DNA from: JARLGU01 sp036504535
Lineage (GTDB): Bacteria; Armatimonadota; Armatimonadia; Armatimonadales; Capsulimonadaceae
Assembly: GCA_036504535.1 (NCBI GenBank)
Contig: DASXUY010000049.1
Span: forward strand, 62,001 to 126,000
Direction of reading: 5' to 3'
DNA length: 64,000 nt
Each line of letters begins with the position of its first letter. Position 1 is the stretch's first letter. This document shows positions 41,908 to 51,030 of this stretch, one piece after another. Position numbers and translations under genes: made by a program. The notes below the pieces were generated by a model. It saw only the letters and a program-made list of their open reading frames with translations, had not been told where the DNA came from and ran no database searches.

Positions 41908-44900
41908 CACGACCTTTGCTTCTTCTCCTTTTCGTTTTGGCTACGGCAATGCCCGCCGCAAATGCCGCTCCAATCACTGGCGCATCGCCTACCGTTTCGC
42001 CCGACGGCAAGCGTGTGGCTTATACGGTAAGCGGTCACCTGGTGGTCAGCGCACTTGACGGCGCTGGCGCGAAGACTATTGTCGACACGATGACGGTGAA
42101 GCGGCCGAACTGGCGCGGCGACGGAGCGCTCATCGCATTCGACGGCACCCTCGGCGCTAAGTCGTGCATCTACGTGGTGCGTCCCGATGGCACGGGGCTG
42201 AAGGCGATAACAAAGGGCCCGAGCGACTCAACCCCGATCTGGTCCCCTCGCCCGTTCGGACTGCTGCGCCCATCGGACATTTCTCAGCGAACAATATTGG
42301 GACGCTCAAAGGCCAATCTCTCCACGGACGATTTGAGCGTCCTTTCTGAGATCGCCAAAAACGGAGACGCCTATCCTGACCAGTTCAACATTAAGCCAAT
42401 CGCCAAATACTACAAGCTGCTCTTTCTCACCCAAGTTGGCGGGCGACGTATCCTGGCAACAATCCGCGAAGACGGCGAACGACGGCAGCTTCTCGATACT
42501 GCCATCCCCGGCAGCGTCACAACCATGGGCTGGCAACGATCAGCACTCAGCGTCGTGTTCGGTGTATCGAACGGCCCTAAGAGCGCAATCTACATGGCCG
42601 ACTACCCGATGATCGTCGACCAGAACGAAGATGAACAGCATCCGAAGTTCGGTGTCGACCTCAAGCAGTTCCAAAAGTCTGTCGTGCGAATGGCAAAAAC
42701 TCAAGCGGTTGAGTTTGTCGGATTCACCCCCAACGGCGAGTACGCGTACACCGTGAACGACAAGTCGATTAGCCTCATACCCGTGAGCATGGATGTGAAG
42801 GGTGAAGCGCTCAAGGTAAGCATCCCAACTCGCGCCGTCAGCACGCTCTCGTGGATGCCCGACTACCGCCATGCAGTGGCAGGGCTCAAGACTGGCGCCG
42901 CATTTTCGATTGACACCGTAGACGTGAGCGGCGCTGGCCCAATCGCCGATATCGAGAACGTAACCGACTTCGATGAGTTGACCAAACCGCTTCGGCCGCT
43001 GCTTGCCAAGAACGGCTTCGTGGCAGGCGGATCTCCGCAGAAGCAGATGTATCAGGTGTATGAGACCACCGACTACAGCAATCTGCCGGTTATGATCACC
43101 ACCGATTCCCTGCTCCACACGCATCACATGTTGTTCGATTACCTGCTCCGCACCACCGAGAGCGAAAAGCTGATGCCGGCGACAATCGGCCTGATCCACC
43201 GGTACCTGGTAGCGTCACTCGAACAGGCAAAATCAACCAACCCCGATGTCGCCAGCGCAGCCAAAGCCAACGCCACGTTCTTCGCTGTCGCAGCGCGCCT
43301 CGCGCTCGGCGAGGTGCGCACCGGCGCAATCGTCCCACCTAAAGCCGACCCTAGCGACCCGCTCGCCGAAGACAGAGCAGCGTGGCAAGCCAAGCAGAAT
43401 GCGACCCAAACCGGCCTTCTACGCCAGTGGAACGCGCAGCTTGTCGCCGACATGATGTCGGTGCCGCCGGATGTGAACGCGCTCGCATCCAGCGAGATCG
43501 CGCTCATCAAGGCGCACGATGCGCCGTCAGCCAGTCCGCTGTTCGGCGGCGGGCTCAAAATTGTCCTAGGCGGCGATATGTCGTCGGATACGCGCATCGA
43601 CTACACCGACTTCATCCCACGCGGGCACTACACACGCGGGGAAATCCTTCGCCGCTATTTCCTCGTTTCACGCTGGATGCAGAACGGACCATTCCGACGC
43701 AACCCGGAGCTGACGCGGCGAGCACTGCTAATCGTTGCCGCCACCGATATCCCCACCCTTGCGGCGTGGAATCGGATCCACAATGTCGTCGATCAGTTCG
43801 TAGGCCGGCCCGATGACGACGACTTGGTCACCTATACCAATCTTGCCGGACAGGTGTACGATATCCCGCTTACGACCGAAGCCGTCGGCGACAACGATAA
43901 GCTCACTGCGTTTCTGGCCAAGGTGAATGCCCTTCCGCCTCCACGAATAGCGCCGGTCCGCGGCCCAAGCTTCCGCTTCTTCCCGCCGCCGTACACGGCT
44001 GACTCCGAGGTGACGCAGAAGATGGCATACAACGGCGCCGACAGAGGCGTCGGCACCGACAACCAGCCGCGATACTTCTCGCTCGGCTTGGATGTGATGG
44101 GCGCGTTCGGCTCACTCCGCGCGCTAGACATCTTGAGCGAAACAAGCTTCCAGGGCGAGTTCTTCGACTTCAAGCTCAAGGAAACCGAATACGCCAAGTA
44201 CGGCGACCGTATGGGTGAAGCACGCAAGTGGCTGTCGTCGTGGACCGAAGCAGATTGGAACCGCAACCTCTACACGCGAACGCTGGCATGCTTCGTGCCG
44301 CTTCTGTCGCCAAATCCTGCGGACGGGTTCAAGTTCACACAAACAGCCGCCTGGACCGATAAGCAACTGAACACCGCGCTCGCAACATGGGCTGAGCTCA
44401 AGCACGACACCATGCCCAAGCAGCCCATGGTGGTCGAAGCGGGCGGTGAGGGTGGTATCAGCGAGACGCCGCTTTACGACCAGCCCGTCGGCTTTGTAGA
44501 GCCAACGCCTGCCGTATACGCACGGCTGCTTTCGCTTGCTGACGCCGAAGCCAAGGTACTGGCCGACCCGGCCGTTGGCACACCGGCGCTGCTCAAGCGA
44601 GTCAAAGCGTTCCGCGACCTCGTAGCCATGGTGCAGTCTCTCGAAGCCAAGCAGCGCACCGGCACACCGTTCAATGCGCGCGAAACCGAGCAGATGCGGC
44701 TCTACGGGGCGTATCTCGAACACCTGACGCTGATCACAGCCGACGGGCAGCAGGGCTCGATGGACAACAACGATATGGCGGTGATCGCCGATGTCGCCAC
44801 TGCATACGCTAGCGCGCTCAATACGACACTGGCGCTGGAGGAAGGTGTCGGACGCGCGGTTCCGATCTACGCCGCCATTGAGCGTAACGGTCACCGCATC

Positions 44901-45056
44901 CTGACGCGAGGCGCAGGCTTCACGTACTACGAGTTCACCCACCCCGCCGACGACCGCCTCACCGACGAGAAGTGGCGCGAGATGCTCGACGACGACAAGC
45001 GGGCACCGAAGCCGCCCAAGTGGACGAGTTCGTTCATGGGACCGCTTGAACCGTAG
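41904..45056 (+). CDS. Exported DUF3160 protein with N-terminal propeller-like domain
   Basis: 1050 residues. Signal peptide RPLLLLLFVLATAMPAANAA. Residues ~25-330 contain TolB/WD40-like strands (ASPTVSPDGKRVAYTVSG, RPNWRGDGALIAFDG, YVVRPDGTGLKAI). From ~355 to the end lies DUF3160: MYQVYETTDYSNLPVMITTDSLLHTHHMLFDYLLR (quoted only in outline), then a long helical region and the Glu/Gly-rich GEGGISETPLYDQPVGFVEP segment near 865. DUF3160 proteins are exported and of unknown function. The fusion to a propeller suggests binding of a ligand or cell-wall fragment. Translation is coupled to the preceding exported protein. Confidence 0.9.
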   Translation: MTRPLLLLLFVLATAMPAANAAPITGASPTVSPDGKRVAYTVSGHLVVSALDGAGAKTIVDTMTVKRPNWRGDGALIAFDGTLGAKSCIYVVRPDGTGLKAITKGPSDSTPIWSPRPFGLLRPSDISQRTILGRSKANLSTDDLSVLSEIAKNGDAYPDQFNIKPIAKYYKLLFLTQVGGRRILATIREDGERRQLLDTAIPGSVTTMGWQRSALSVVFGVSNGPKSAIYMADYPMIVDQNEDEQHPKFGVDLKQFQKSVVRMAKTQAVEFVGFTPNGEYAYTVNDKSISLIPVSMDVKGEALKVSIPTRAVSTLSWMPDYRHAVAGLKTGAAFSIDTVDVSGAGPIADIENVTDFDELTKPLRPLLAKNGFVAGGSPQKQMYQVYETTDYSNLPVMITTDSLLHTHHMLFDYLLRTTESEKLMPATIGLIHRYLVASLEQAKSTNPDVASAAKANATFFAVAARLALGEVRTGAIVPPKADPSDPLAEDRAAWQAKQNATQTGLLRQWNAQLVADMMSVPPDVNALASSEIALIKAHDAPSASPLFGGGLKIVLGGDMSSDTRIDYTDFIPRGHYTRGEILRRYFLVSRWMQNGPFRRNPELTRRALLIVAATDIPTLAAWNRIHNVVDQFVGRPDDDDLVTYTNLAGQVYDIPLTTEAVGDNDKLTAFLAKVNALPPPRIAPVRGPSFRFFPPPYTADSEVTQKMAYNGADRGVGTDNQPRYFSLGLDVMGAFGSLRALDILSETSFQGEFFDFKLKETEYAKYGDRMGEARKWLSSWTEADWNRNLYTRTLACFVPLLSPNPADGFKFTQTAAWTDKQLNTALATWAELKHDTMPKQPMVVEAGGEGGISETPLYDQPVGFVEPTPAVYARLLSLADAEAKVLADPAVGTPALLKRVKAFRDLVAMVQSLEAKQRTGTPFNARETEQMRLYGAYLEHLTLITADGQQGSMDNNDMAVIADVATAYASALNTTLALEEGVGRAVPIYAAIERNGHRILTRGAGFTYYEFTHPADDRLTDEKWREMLDDDKRAPKPPKWTSSFMGPLEP

Positions 45057-45200
45057 GCGGGTAGTTGGCGAGTATGACGAAGTTAGGAACGCTCGCCGCT
45101 GGGGCCGCCTGCTCGGCGAGAGCCAGCGTCCCGCTGGACCGTCGACGGCTTCGCCGGGTGGCCCAGAGTTTGCATGGTATGGCGGTACCGGAGGAACTTA

Positions 45201-45419
45201 ATGAAGTCAGTTAAGAAGGATTACGAGTCGGACGAGCTAATTGTCCACTGGGACAGCGCGAAGTGTACGCATAGCGGACGATGTGTTCGCGGGTTGCCTG
45301 AAGTGTTCAACCTGCAGCAGCATCCATGGATCAAGTTGGATGCCGCCACGGCTGACGAAATAGCGGCGCAGGTCGAGCGGTGCCCATCTGGAGCCCTCTC
45401 GGTAACGCGCAAACAGTAG
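45201..45419 (+). CDS. Small ferredoxin-like protein (divergent 4Fe-4S mono-cluster, Fer4_19 type)
   Basis: 72 residues from ATG 45201, with GGAGGAA just before it. Conserved pattern IVHWDSAKCTHSGRCVRGLP, then VFNLQQHPWIKLD and ERCPSGALSVTR. Only three Cys are present (C-x5-C and ECP-like C), typical of this divergent group, which often occurs alone or fused to CDGSH domains. It likely carries an Fe-S cluster for electron transfer, partner unknown. A strong terminator follows. Confidence 0.88.
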   Translation: MKSVKKDYESDELIVHWDSAKCTHSGRCVRGLPEVFNLQQHPWIKLDAATADEIAAQVERCPSGALSVTRKQ

Positions 45420-45431
45420 CGTGCCCCGTAA

Positions 45432-45467
45432 CAACGCCCGTCGCCATCATCTTGGCGACGGGCGTTG
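45432..45467 (+). terminator. Terminator after the ferredoxin gene
   Basis: CAACGCCCGTCGCC paired with GGCGACGGGCGTTG across an 8-nt loop, 14-bp stem followed by CCATTTTAT, 12 bp past the stop. Confidence 0.85.
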
Positions 45468-45613
45468 CCATTTTATGTGAGCCGGTTCACATTCCAAGCG
45501 TGCGCACCGCTACAGATGACTTACACGATTAAATTTGACTATAGTTCCATAAAAAGCAGGTCTGTATAAACTCATCACAACTCTAAAAGAGACATATATC
45601 AGCGTAAAGTAAA

Positions 45614-45641
45614 TTGACGGAATGAAAAACTACAATATTAT
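45614..45641 (+). promoter_or_regulatory. Promoter of the hybrid kinase/HD-GYP operon
   Basis: TTGACG (45614-45619), 16-bp spacer, TATTAT (45636-45641), about 135 bp before the start codon. Confidence 0.5.
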
Positions 45642-45776
45642 CGTATCATTCTGAATACTTGCGGAACAATAGGCTCACCTGTGGCAGAACGAGAAAGCTG
45701 TAAGCGCTAGTCCGCGTCCAAGTTTAGCCCCTTGGAGACCGGCCCCTGGCGTGCCAGCACATAAAGGCACATCATA

Positions 45777-48140
45777 ATGTCGTACCATGAGTGCATAAAG
45801 AACCAGCAGCCGGGAACACTGCATTTAGCGTCAGATTGGCCCCCCGCCGCCAGCAGCAGCCAGCTGTTGGCAAAGCTGATGGAGTCGGAACATAACGTCA
45901 TCTTCGAGTTCGACCTACAGAGCGGTGAGTTTATTCACCTAGCTCCCCCTTCGGCAGCGCTGCTTGGACAGCAACTCACCCGTTGGACCACCGATCCCGC
46001 TGTATTGATAGATCTCGTGTTTGCAGGCAAGCCCCCACTGGTAGACACCGTCAGGCGAGTCAGACGACTGACCGAAAAGGGTGGCGTCGTCTGGAGCGAG
46101 CACACATCGTCGCCGATATTCGAAGACGGTGCCGTCGTGAGGCTTTTTGGCGCTATTCGCAATGTAACGCAACAGGTATACGCGGAAGAGACTCAGGCAA
46201 CCACCAGCACGCTTTTTTCGGCGATTTTTACTGGAGCGCCTGACGCTATCTTCGTGAAGGACGCGTCTGGTCGGTACGTGATGATGAACACGGCAGCTGA
46301 GAAGCTCCTCGGACTGAAATCTGCCGAGGTGATAGGCAAGACCGTCAACGATCTCTATATCCCTAACCAAGCACAACCGACCAATGATTCCGATCACCAA
46401 GTCCTTACGAAAGGAATAAACACCGCCGTCGAACTCAACCTAACGACGCACAAAGGTGATGAGCAGATTACGTGGGTGACCAAAAGCCCCATCGTTGCCA
46501 ACGACGGTCGTATCACGGGACTGGTGAGCATCGCTCGTGACATAACGGAGCAAAAACGCGCTGAACGTGCGTTGCACCAATCCGAGGAGTTTGTTCGGGC
46601 CATCCTCGATAGCATTCCTGCCGAGATCGCCCTCATAAAATCGGACGGAACGATAGAAGACACCAACAAGGCGTGGAAGATTGCGATGGATGCGATCTAT
46701 GACATGCGATGTGGCCCTGGCGACGCGTATTTCGATTTTCTACTGAATATCTGCGACACAAATCTAACGCCCATTAGCAAACTGCATGATCTGGCAGCCG
46801 CAGTAAAGTCGGGAGACACGCCCGTTGGCAATATTGAGATACGAGCTCACTGCGGCGAACTAGAGCGCTGGCTGTCCCTCAGCCTGATACGCCTCTCTGG
46901 CGATAGCAACGGCCGCATCGTCGCAGTCCACGAAGACGTCACCAACAGGATGACGGCCGATGCTGCGCTTCGAACTGCAAACGAGATGGCTCAGACAGCT
47001 AATCGAGCAAAGAGCGAATTCCTGTCGCGAATGAGCCACGAACTCCGCACCCCGCTCAATGCTATTCTTGGGTTCGCCCAGCTGCTCGAGCAAGCCGAGA
47101 TCGCCGAGTCAGACAAGGAAGATGCATCACAAATCGTCAAAGCTGGGCGCCATCTCCTCAACCTGATTAACGAAATCCTCGATATTTCGCGTATCGAAGC
47201 CGGTCGCCTTGCTCTCTCCCTTGAGCCCGTCCTCGTTCGTGAGACGATCCACGAGACCGTCTCTCTCATGAGATCCCTTGCATCCGACCGCAGTGTCGCA
47301 ATCGAACTCAAAGAAACGCCGGATTGGGACTCCCACGTCTTTGCCGACAAACAGCGCTTGAAACAGGTTCTGCTAAACCTTCTGGCGAACGCGGTCAAGT
47401 TTAACCGTCTCGGTGGATCAATCGCCATCGACGTTGTCGCATCGTCGAAGCTTATATCGATTAGCGTCACCGATACCGGATACGGCATCGAGGAGGACAA
47501 GCTATCGAGCGTTTTTGATCCGTTTGATCGACTAGGTGCGGATGAGTTCGGCACCGAGGGAACCGGGCTTGGGCTAACGGTAACAAAGAGGCTGGTGGAA
47601 GCAATGCACGGCGAGATCGACGTGAGGAGCAAGGTTGGCGTCGGCACAACGTTCACGGTGCGCCTCCCGCCGAAGGAGCCGAACTCGGCTCCTTATGAGT
47701 ACGACGACCCCCTCGATCCCGATGGGGCCAAAAGAGACTACTTGGAAGGAACTGTCCTCTATATCGAAGACAACCCCGGCAACACTGAGCTCATAAAGCG
47801 AATCCTTGAGCCGAATACAAAGTGTCAATTAGTGGCAACAAGCATGGGGCGCGACGGTGTGGACCTTGCCGTGCGGCTATTGCCTGATGTAATTCTTCTC
47901 GATATCAATTTGCCCGATATGAACGGGCGCGATGTGCTTGTGGAGATAAGGACTAATCCCACAACTCGCCAAACTCCGGTTCTCGTCGTCACCGCAAACG
48001 TTGTCGCATCGGTGAAACGTGAACTGCTTAGCCTCGGAGCCACTGTTGTATTGGGCAAGCCAATCGACATAACCGAGCTGACCACCCTGGTCAGCGACTT
48101 ACTAACAAAGAGAAAGGTAGGTCTCGACTTTGAAGAATAA
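45777..48140 (+). CDS. Multi-PAS hybrid sensor histidine kinase with C-terminal receiver
   Basis: 787 residues, no membrane segment, so a soluble sensor. PAS domains at about 35-135 (FEFDLQSGEFIHLAP), 140-255 (FTGAPDAIFVKDASGRYVMMN) and 265-390. The HisKA box FLSRMSHELRTPLNAILGF has the phospho-acceptor H421. The ATPase domain shows NLLANAVKFN, DTGYGIEED, FDRLGADEFGTEGTGLGLT. The receiver (~660-785) has VLYIEDNPGNTELI, D709 in VILLDINLPD and the Lys of VVLGKPID. It overlaps the HD-GYP response regulator gene, so a phosphorelay to that protein is likely. The start codon has no strong ribosome site; an internal ATG is possible. Confidence 0.95.
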   Translation: MSYHECIKNQQPGTLHLASDWPPAASSSQLLAKLMESEHNVIFEFDLQSGEFIHLAPPSAALLGQQLTRWTTDPAVLIDLVFAGKPPLVDTVRRVRRLTEKGGVVWSEHTSSPIFEDGAVVRLFGAIRNVTQQVYAEETQATTSTLFSAIFTGAPDAIFVKDASGRYVMMNTAAEKLLGLKSAEVIGKTVNDLYIPNQAQPTNDSDHQVLTKGINTAVELNLTTHKGDEQITWVTKSPIVANDGRITGLVSIARDITEQKRAERALHQSEEFVRAILDSIPAEIALIKSDGTIEDTNKAWKIAMDAIYDMRCGPGDAYFDFLLNICDTNLTPISKLHDLAAAVKSGDTPVGNIEIRAHCGELERWLSLSLIRLSGDSNGRIVAVHEDVTNRMTADAALRTANEMAQTANRAKSEFLSRMSHELRTPLNAILGFAQLLEQAEIAESDKEDASQIVKAGRHLLNLINEILDISRIEAGRLALSLEPVLVRETIHETVSLMRSLASDRSVAIELKETPDWDSHVFADKQRLKQVLLNLLANAVKFNRLGGSIAIDVVASSKLISISVTDTGYGIEEDKLSSVFDPFDRLGADEFGTEGTGLGLTVTKRLVEAMHGEIDVRSKVGVGTTFTVRLPPKEPNSAPYEYDDPLDPDGAKRDYLEGTVLYIEDNPGNTELIKRILEPNTKCQLVATSMGRDGVDLAVRLLPDVILLDINLPDMNGRDVLVEIRTNPTTRQTPVLVVTANVVASVKRELLSLGATVVLGKPIDITELTTLVSDLLTKRKVGLDFEE

Positions 48141-49248
48141 TACTTATAGCCGTTCAAACATCCTAATTGTCGACGACGAGCCGCAGAATATCAGGCTATT
48201 GGAAAAGGTCCTGGCTAATGCTGGCTATACCAATGTTCAAGCCTGTTCCGATTCGCGGTCGGCATTGTCGCTGATTGAGCAAATCAATCCTGACTTGCTC
48301 TTGCTAGACCTCAGCATGCCTCACGTTGACGGGCTCAAGATACTTGAAGCTTTAGCAATGAGAGAGCCACCCACATTCCTTCCTGTGCTCGTTCTAACGG
48401 CGGACGCGGGGCGTCCGGCGCGCGAAAAGTCGCTAGAGCTCGGCGCAAAGGACTTCCTAACAAAGCCATTTGATATCACCGAAGTGCAGCTCCGAGTGCG
48501 AAATCTTCTTGAGACGAAAAGCTTCTATGAGCGCCTTCGGAACCAGAACGAGGAGCTTGATCGTCGCGTCCGCGAAAGAACCCGTGAACTCGAGAATGCA
48601 CAGTTCGAAATTCTCGACCGCCTCACCGTCACAGCCGAGTACCGTGACGACATCACTGGCCAACACACGAAGCGCGTTGCGGAAATGGCGGCTCTCGTGG
48701 CGCAGCAACTTGGGTTGCCTGATGAAGAGATTGCACTCATCAAGGCGGCGGCGCCACTACATGACGTTGGCAAAGTTGCAATTCCTGACGCCATTCTGCT
48801 TAAGCCCGGACCGCTGTCCGCAGACGAAATGGACCAAATGAAACAGCACACCGAAATCGGCGCCAAGATACTTGGCGGCAGCGACTCAGTGTTGCTTCAG
48901 ACGGCAGAAGTGATCGCATCGTCGCATCATGAGCGATGGGATGGCGCTGGCTACGGCCGGTCACTCAAAGGCAATGATATTCCTATCCAGGGCAGGATTG
49001 TCGCAGTCGCCGATGTGTTCGACGCGCTCACGCATGAACGCCCGTACAAATCCGCCTGGAGCATTGACGCGGCAAGACTACTGATTAAGAACGGCGCAGG
49101 TACCCAATTTGATGAGGATGTCGTTAGCGCGTTCATCGAAGTAACACAGACTGACGAGGACGATGATGACGGCGATACGTTCTCGGCATTTCGATCCATT
49201 AATGCTCCTATTCCCGAGGAACAACTGCAAGCAGAGTCATACGTTTAG
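48130..49248 (+). CDS. Response regulator with HD-GYP c-di-GMP phosphodiesterase domain
   Basis: 372 residues from TTG 48130, overlapping the kinase stop by 11 bp. Receiver domain 1-~125 with NILIVDDEPQNIRLL and phospho-acceptor D60 (LLLLDLSMPHVDG). A coiled linker (NEELDRRVRERTRELENAQFE, in part) joins the HD-GYP domain: H211-D212 in LHDVGKVAIPDAIL, KQHTEIGAKIL, ASSHHERWDGAGYGRSLKG. The GYP signature reads GYG here. It should hydrolyse c-di-GMP when phosphorylated by the kinase encoded before it, opposing the GGDEF protein encoded at 37646. Confidence 0.94.
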   Translation: MKNNTYSRSNILIVDDEPQNIRLLEKVLANAGYTNVQACSDSRSALSLIEQINPDLLLLDLSMPHVDGLKILEALAMREPPTFLPVLVLTADAGRPAREKSLELGAKDFLTKPFDITEVQLRVRNLLETKSFYERLRNQNEELDRRVRERTRELENAQFEILDRLTVTAEYRDDITGQHTKRVAEMAALVAQQLGLPDEEIALIKAAAPLHDVGKVAIPDAILLKPGPLSADEMDQMKQHTEIGAKILGGSDSVLLQTAEVIASSHHERWDGAGYGRSLKGNDIPIQGRIVAVADVFDALTHERPYKSAWSIDAARLLIKNGAGTQFDEDVVSAFIEVTQTDEDDDDGDTFSAFRSINAPIPEEQLQAESYV

Positions 49249-49272
49249 CGAAGGCTCTCACCGGTAAGAGAG

Positions 49273-49305
49273 TAGCCTGGTGACGCCCCCCGGCATCCCA
49301 GGCTA
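49273..49305. terminator. Bidirectional hairpin between convergent genes
   Basis: TAGCCTGG (49273-49280) pairs with CCAGGCTA (49298-49305). Lies between the HD-GYP stop and the end of the minus-strand gene at 49314; no T tract. Confidence 0.4.
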
Positions 49306-49313
49306 ACACCTCC

Positions 49314-49955
49314 TCAGGCTGCCATTTCGGCACGAGCCTCCATTTGCCCCAAGTGAAATGACCTGACACACATTGTACGCCTTAGTGCCGCCAGACAGAC
49401 TTTCGCCGCCGCGACCTTCTCGTGAAAGCGACGCTCGTGGTATTTTGCGGCTTCGGCGAATATCGTTTCGGCGCGCCGGTCTTCCACAACCAGCTCCCTC
49501 GGATCGGGCACTGCGTGACCAACACGGCGCAATGTGTCGAGCATTTGCTTGCGCTGCATTCTTGCCCGAATCGCCCATTTTTGGGCCTCGCGCCGGTCTC
49601 GCTCGGCTTCAATGTCCAGCCGCATAACCTCCGCCTGCAAGTGGTCAACCCACTCCTTGACACCCGGCCCGCTGATCGATTCCCCGTGCCCAGCTTCATC
49701 GAAGCAGCGCGCGTCAAACCGACGCGAGCTTCCGCACATCGAGAAATGCGAAACCGACTGCCAAACGTCGGGCGCGCTGGATGACGTTGGTCCGAGCCCA
49801 ACCCTTCGATAAGCCGACCCCTCGTCTGCCTCGGCCGGTGAGTAACCGGTTGGCGGTTCATCGAGTAAATCAATATGCTCGAACGGCGGCTGCATGAGCT
49901 GCAATACCGCGCCAACATTGCTATGTACGGCTTCGAGCAGATCGTAGTCAGTCAT
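49314..49955 (-). CDS. Protein of unknown function with coiled-coil region
   Basis: 213 residues; AAGGAGAGG stands 6 nt before the ATG, which selects this frame among several overlapping ones. The N-terminal 90 residues are low-order (ADEGSAYRRVGLGPTSSSAPD). Residues ~105-200 are highly charged and helical (AERDRREAQKWAIRARMQRK) and likely form a coiled coil. No family recognised. It is 28 bp downstream of the CAP-domain gene on the same strand and probably co-transcribed with it. Confidence 0.7.
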   Translation of the reverse strand: MTDYDLLEAVHSNVGAVLQLMQPPFEHIDLLDEPPTGYSPAEADEGSAYRRVGLGPTSSSAPDVWQSVSHFSMCGSSRRFDARCFDEAGHGESISGPGVKEWVDHLQAEVMRLDIEAERDRREAQKWAIRARMQRKQMLDTLRRVGHAVPDPRELVVEDRRAETIFAEAAKYHERRFHEKVAAAKVCLAALRRTMCVRSFHLGQMEARAEMAA

Positions 49956-49983
49956 TATCCCCTCTCCTTTCGGCGGAATCCTG

Positions 49984-50682
49984 TTAGTTCGCCTCGCCCA
50001 TAAACATCTGCGTCACCCAATAGCGCCCGTTGGACCGGTAAAAGCCAATTCCGACTTTCGTGAACTTCGGCTGCATGAGGTTCTCTCGATGCTCGTCGGA
50101 ATTGAGAAATGCGTTTTCCGCCTGCTGTGGAGCAAGCTTCGGGTTGTCTGTCGCTGATCGATAGTAAACGTTTTCCCCGATCATCGTGTAGACTGGGCGC
50201 GACCCGATTTCAGCGGTATAGCGTTCTGTCGGTGACGATGCCCCCAAGGTAGGAGCAAAATGCCCAAAGTAGCCGCGCTCGCACATATCCCGGCTGTGAG
50301 ATCGAGCGACCTTGCTAAGTGCCAAATCAAGCCCCAATGGAGCGATTCCCTGCTGCGCTCGGTCAGCGTTCACCAGTTCCAGCAGTCTCAGCTCTTCCCA
50401 GGACGGTGCCACCATGCTGTCAAATTGGCCTTCGATCGGACGAAGGTTGATTGCCGAAGCTTGAGGCAATTCGACCATCTCCTCGATAGTGCCTGGCGTG
50501 AAGGTTGGAGCATTCGCAACCTGAACATGCTCAATCGGAGTAGAAATCGACCTTTTCGCTAAAGCATGATCAGCCTTTTGGGCATTTGATGCAGCCTGTG
50601 CCCCGACGGGCTGCACACTCGAAAGCAAGCATCCTACGACGATGGCTAGTAGCGTTGAATTAGCAGGGTTGACACTCTTCAC
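49984..50682 (-). CDS. Exported CAP-domain (SCP/YkwD-like) protein
   Basis: 232 residues from GTG 50682, preceded by AGGAG at 7 nt. Signal peptide STLLAIVVGCLLSSVQPVGAQA. The CAP domain (~100-230) has LLELVNADRAQQGIAPLGLD, ARSHSRDMCERGYFGH, a GENVYYR segment, SDEHRENLM and KVGIGFYRSNGRYWVTQMF. The two His and Glu of the cleft are conserved. Bacterial CAP proteins are secreted, bind lipids or divalent metals, and are often cell-surface or stress related. Precise activity unknown. Confidence 0.93.
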   Translation of the reverse strand: MKSVNPANSTLLAIVVGCLLSSVQPVGAQAASNAQKADHALAKRSISTPIEHVQVANAPTFTPGTIEEMVELPQASAINLRPIEGQFDSMVAPSWEELRLLELVNADRAQQGIAPLGLDLALSKVARSHSRDMCERGYFGHFAPTLGASSPTERYTAEIGSRPVYTMIGENVYYRSATDNPKLAPQQAENAFLNSDEHRENLMQPKFTKVGIGFYRSNGRYWVTQMFMGEAN

Positions 50683-51030
50683 TTGGTTACTCCTATGTAA
50701 GCATGTGAACGTTCCGAAGGATGATTCCGCGGCTTACTGCCTGTCCGGGATTTTGTTTAGCATCCGGCTTTTGAACGGCTTCCTCGGTCCTCTATCGCTT
50801 ACAAAAAGGTTGTTCCATAATATTCATACGATTTACTAAACTTTTCATTTAAATGTTCATTCTTTTTTTAATAGGAAGGCATTAAGATAGTATTTCATGG
50901 TGCGTCGAAGATACTCGCTGGATTTCTCATGCGTCGATTGAGAGGACAGCTACCTTCCCTGAGGCACAAAAAGAGCCCCTTATCAGACGTATTGTCTGAC
51001 AAAGGGCTCAGCGACGCACCGGTTGTGGTT
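50683..51030. other. 348-bp gap, AT-rich in the middle
   Basis: AT-rich 50800-50900 probably includes the CAP gene promoter on the minus strand; the MCP terminator occupies 50968-51009. No gene. Confidence 0.5.
50968..51009 (-). terminator. Terminator of the MCP gene
   Basis: Read on the minus strand: GAGCCC...GTCAGAC / GTCTGA...GGGCTC, a long stem with a small internal mismatch, followed by five T residues (A run at 50968-50972 on the plus strand). Confidence 0.85.

Larger units (their letters stand above)
45420..45776. other. 357-bp AT-rich gap
   Basis: Terminator of the ferredoxin gene, then AT-rich DNA (45520-45660) with the promoter of the histidine kinase gene. No gene seen. Confidence 0.55.

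Noticed and set aside
49373..49812. Plus-strand frames opposite the gene at 49314
   Set aside because: No ribosome sites; the minus-strand frame has AAGGAGAGG and longer uninterrupted coding.
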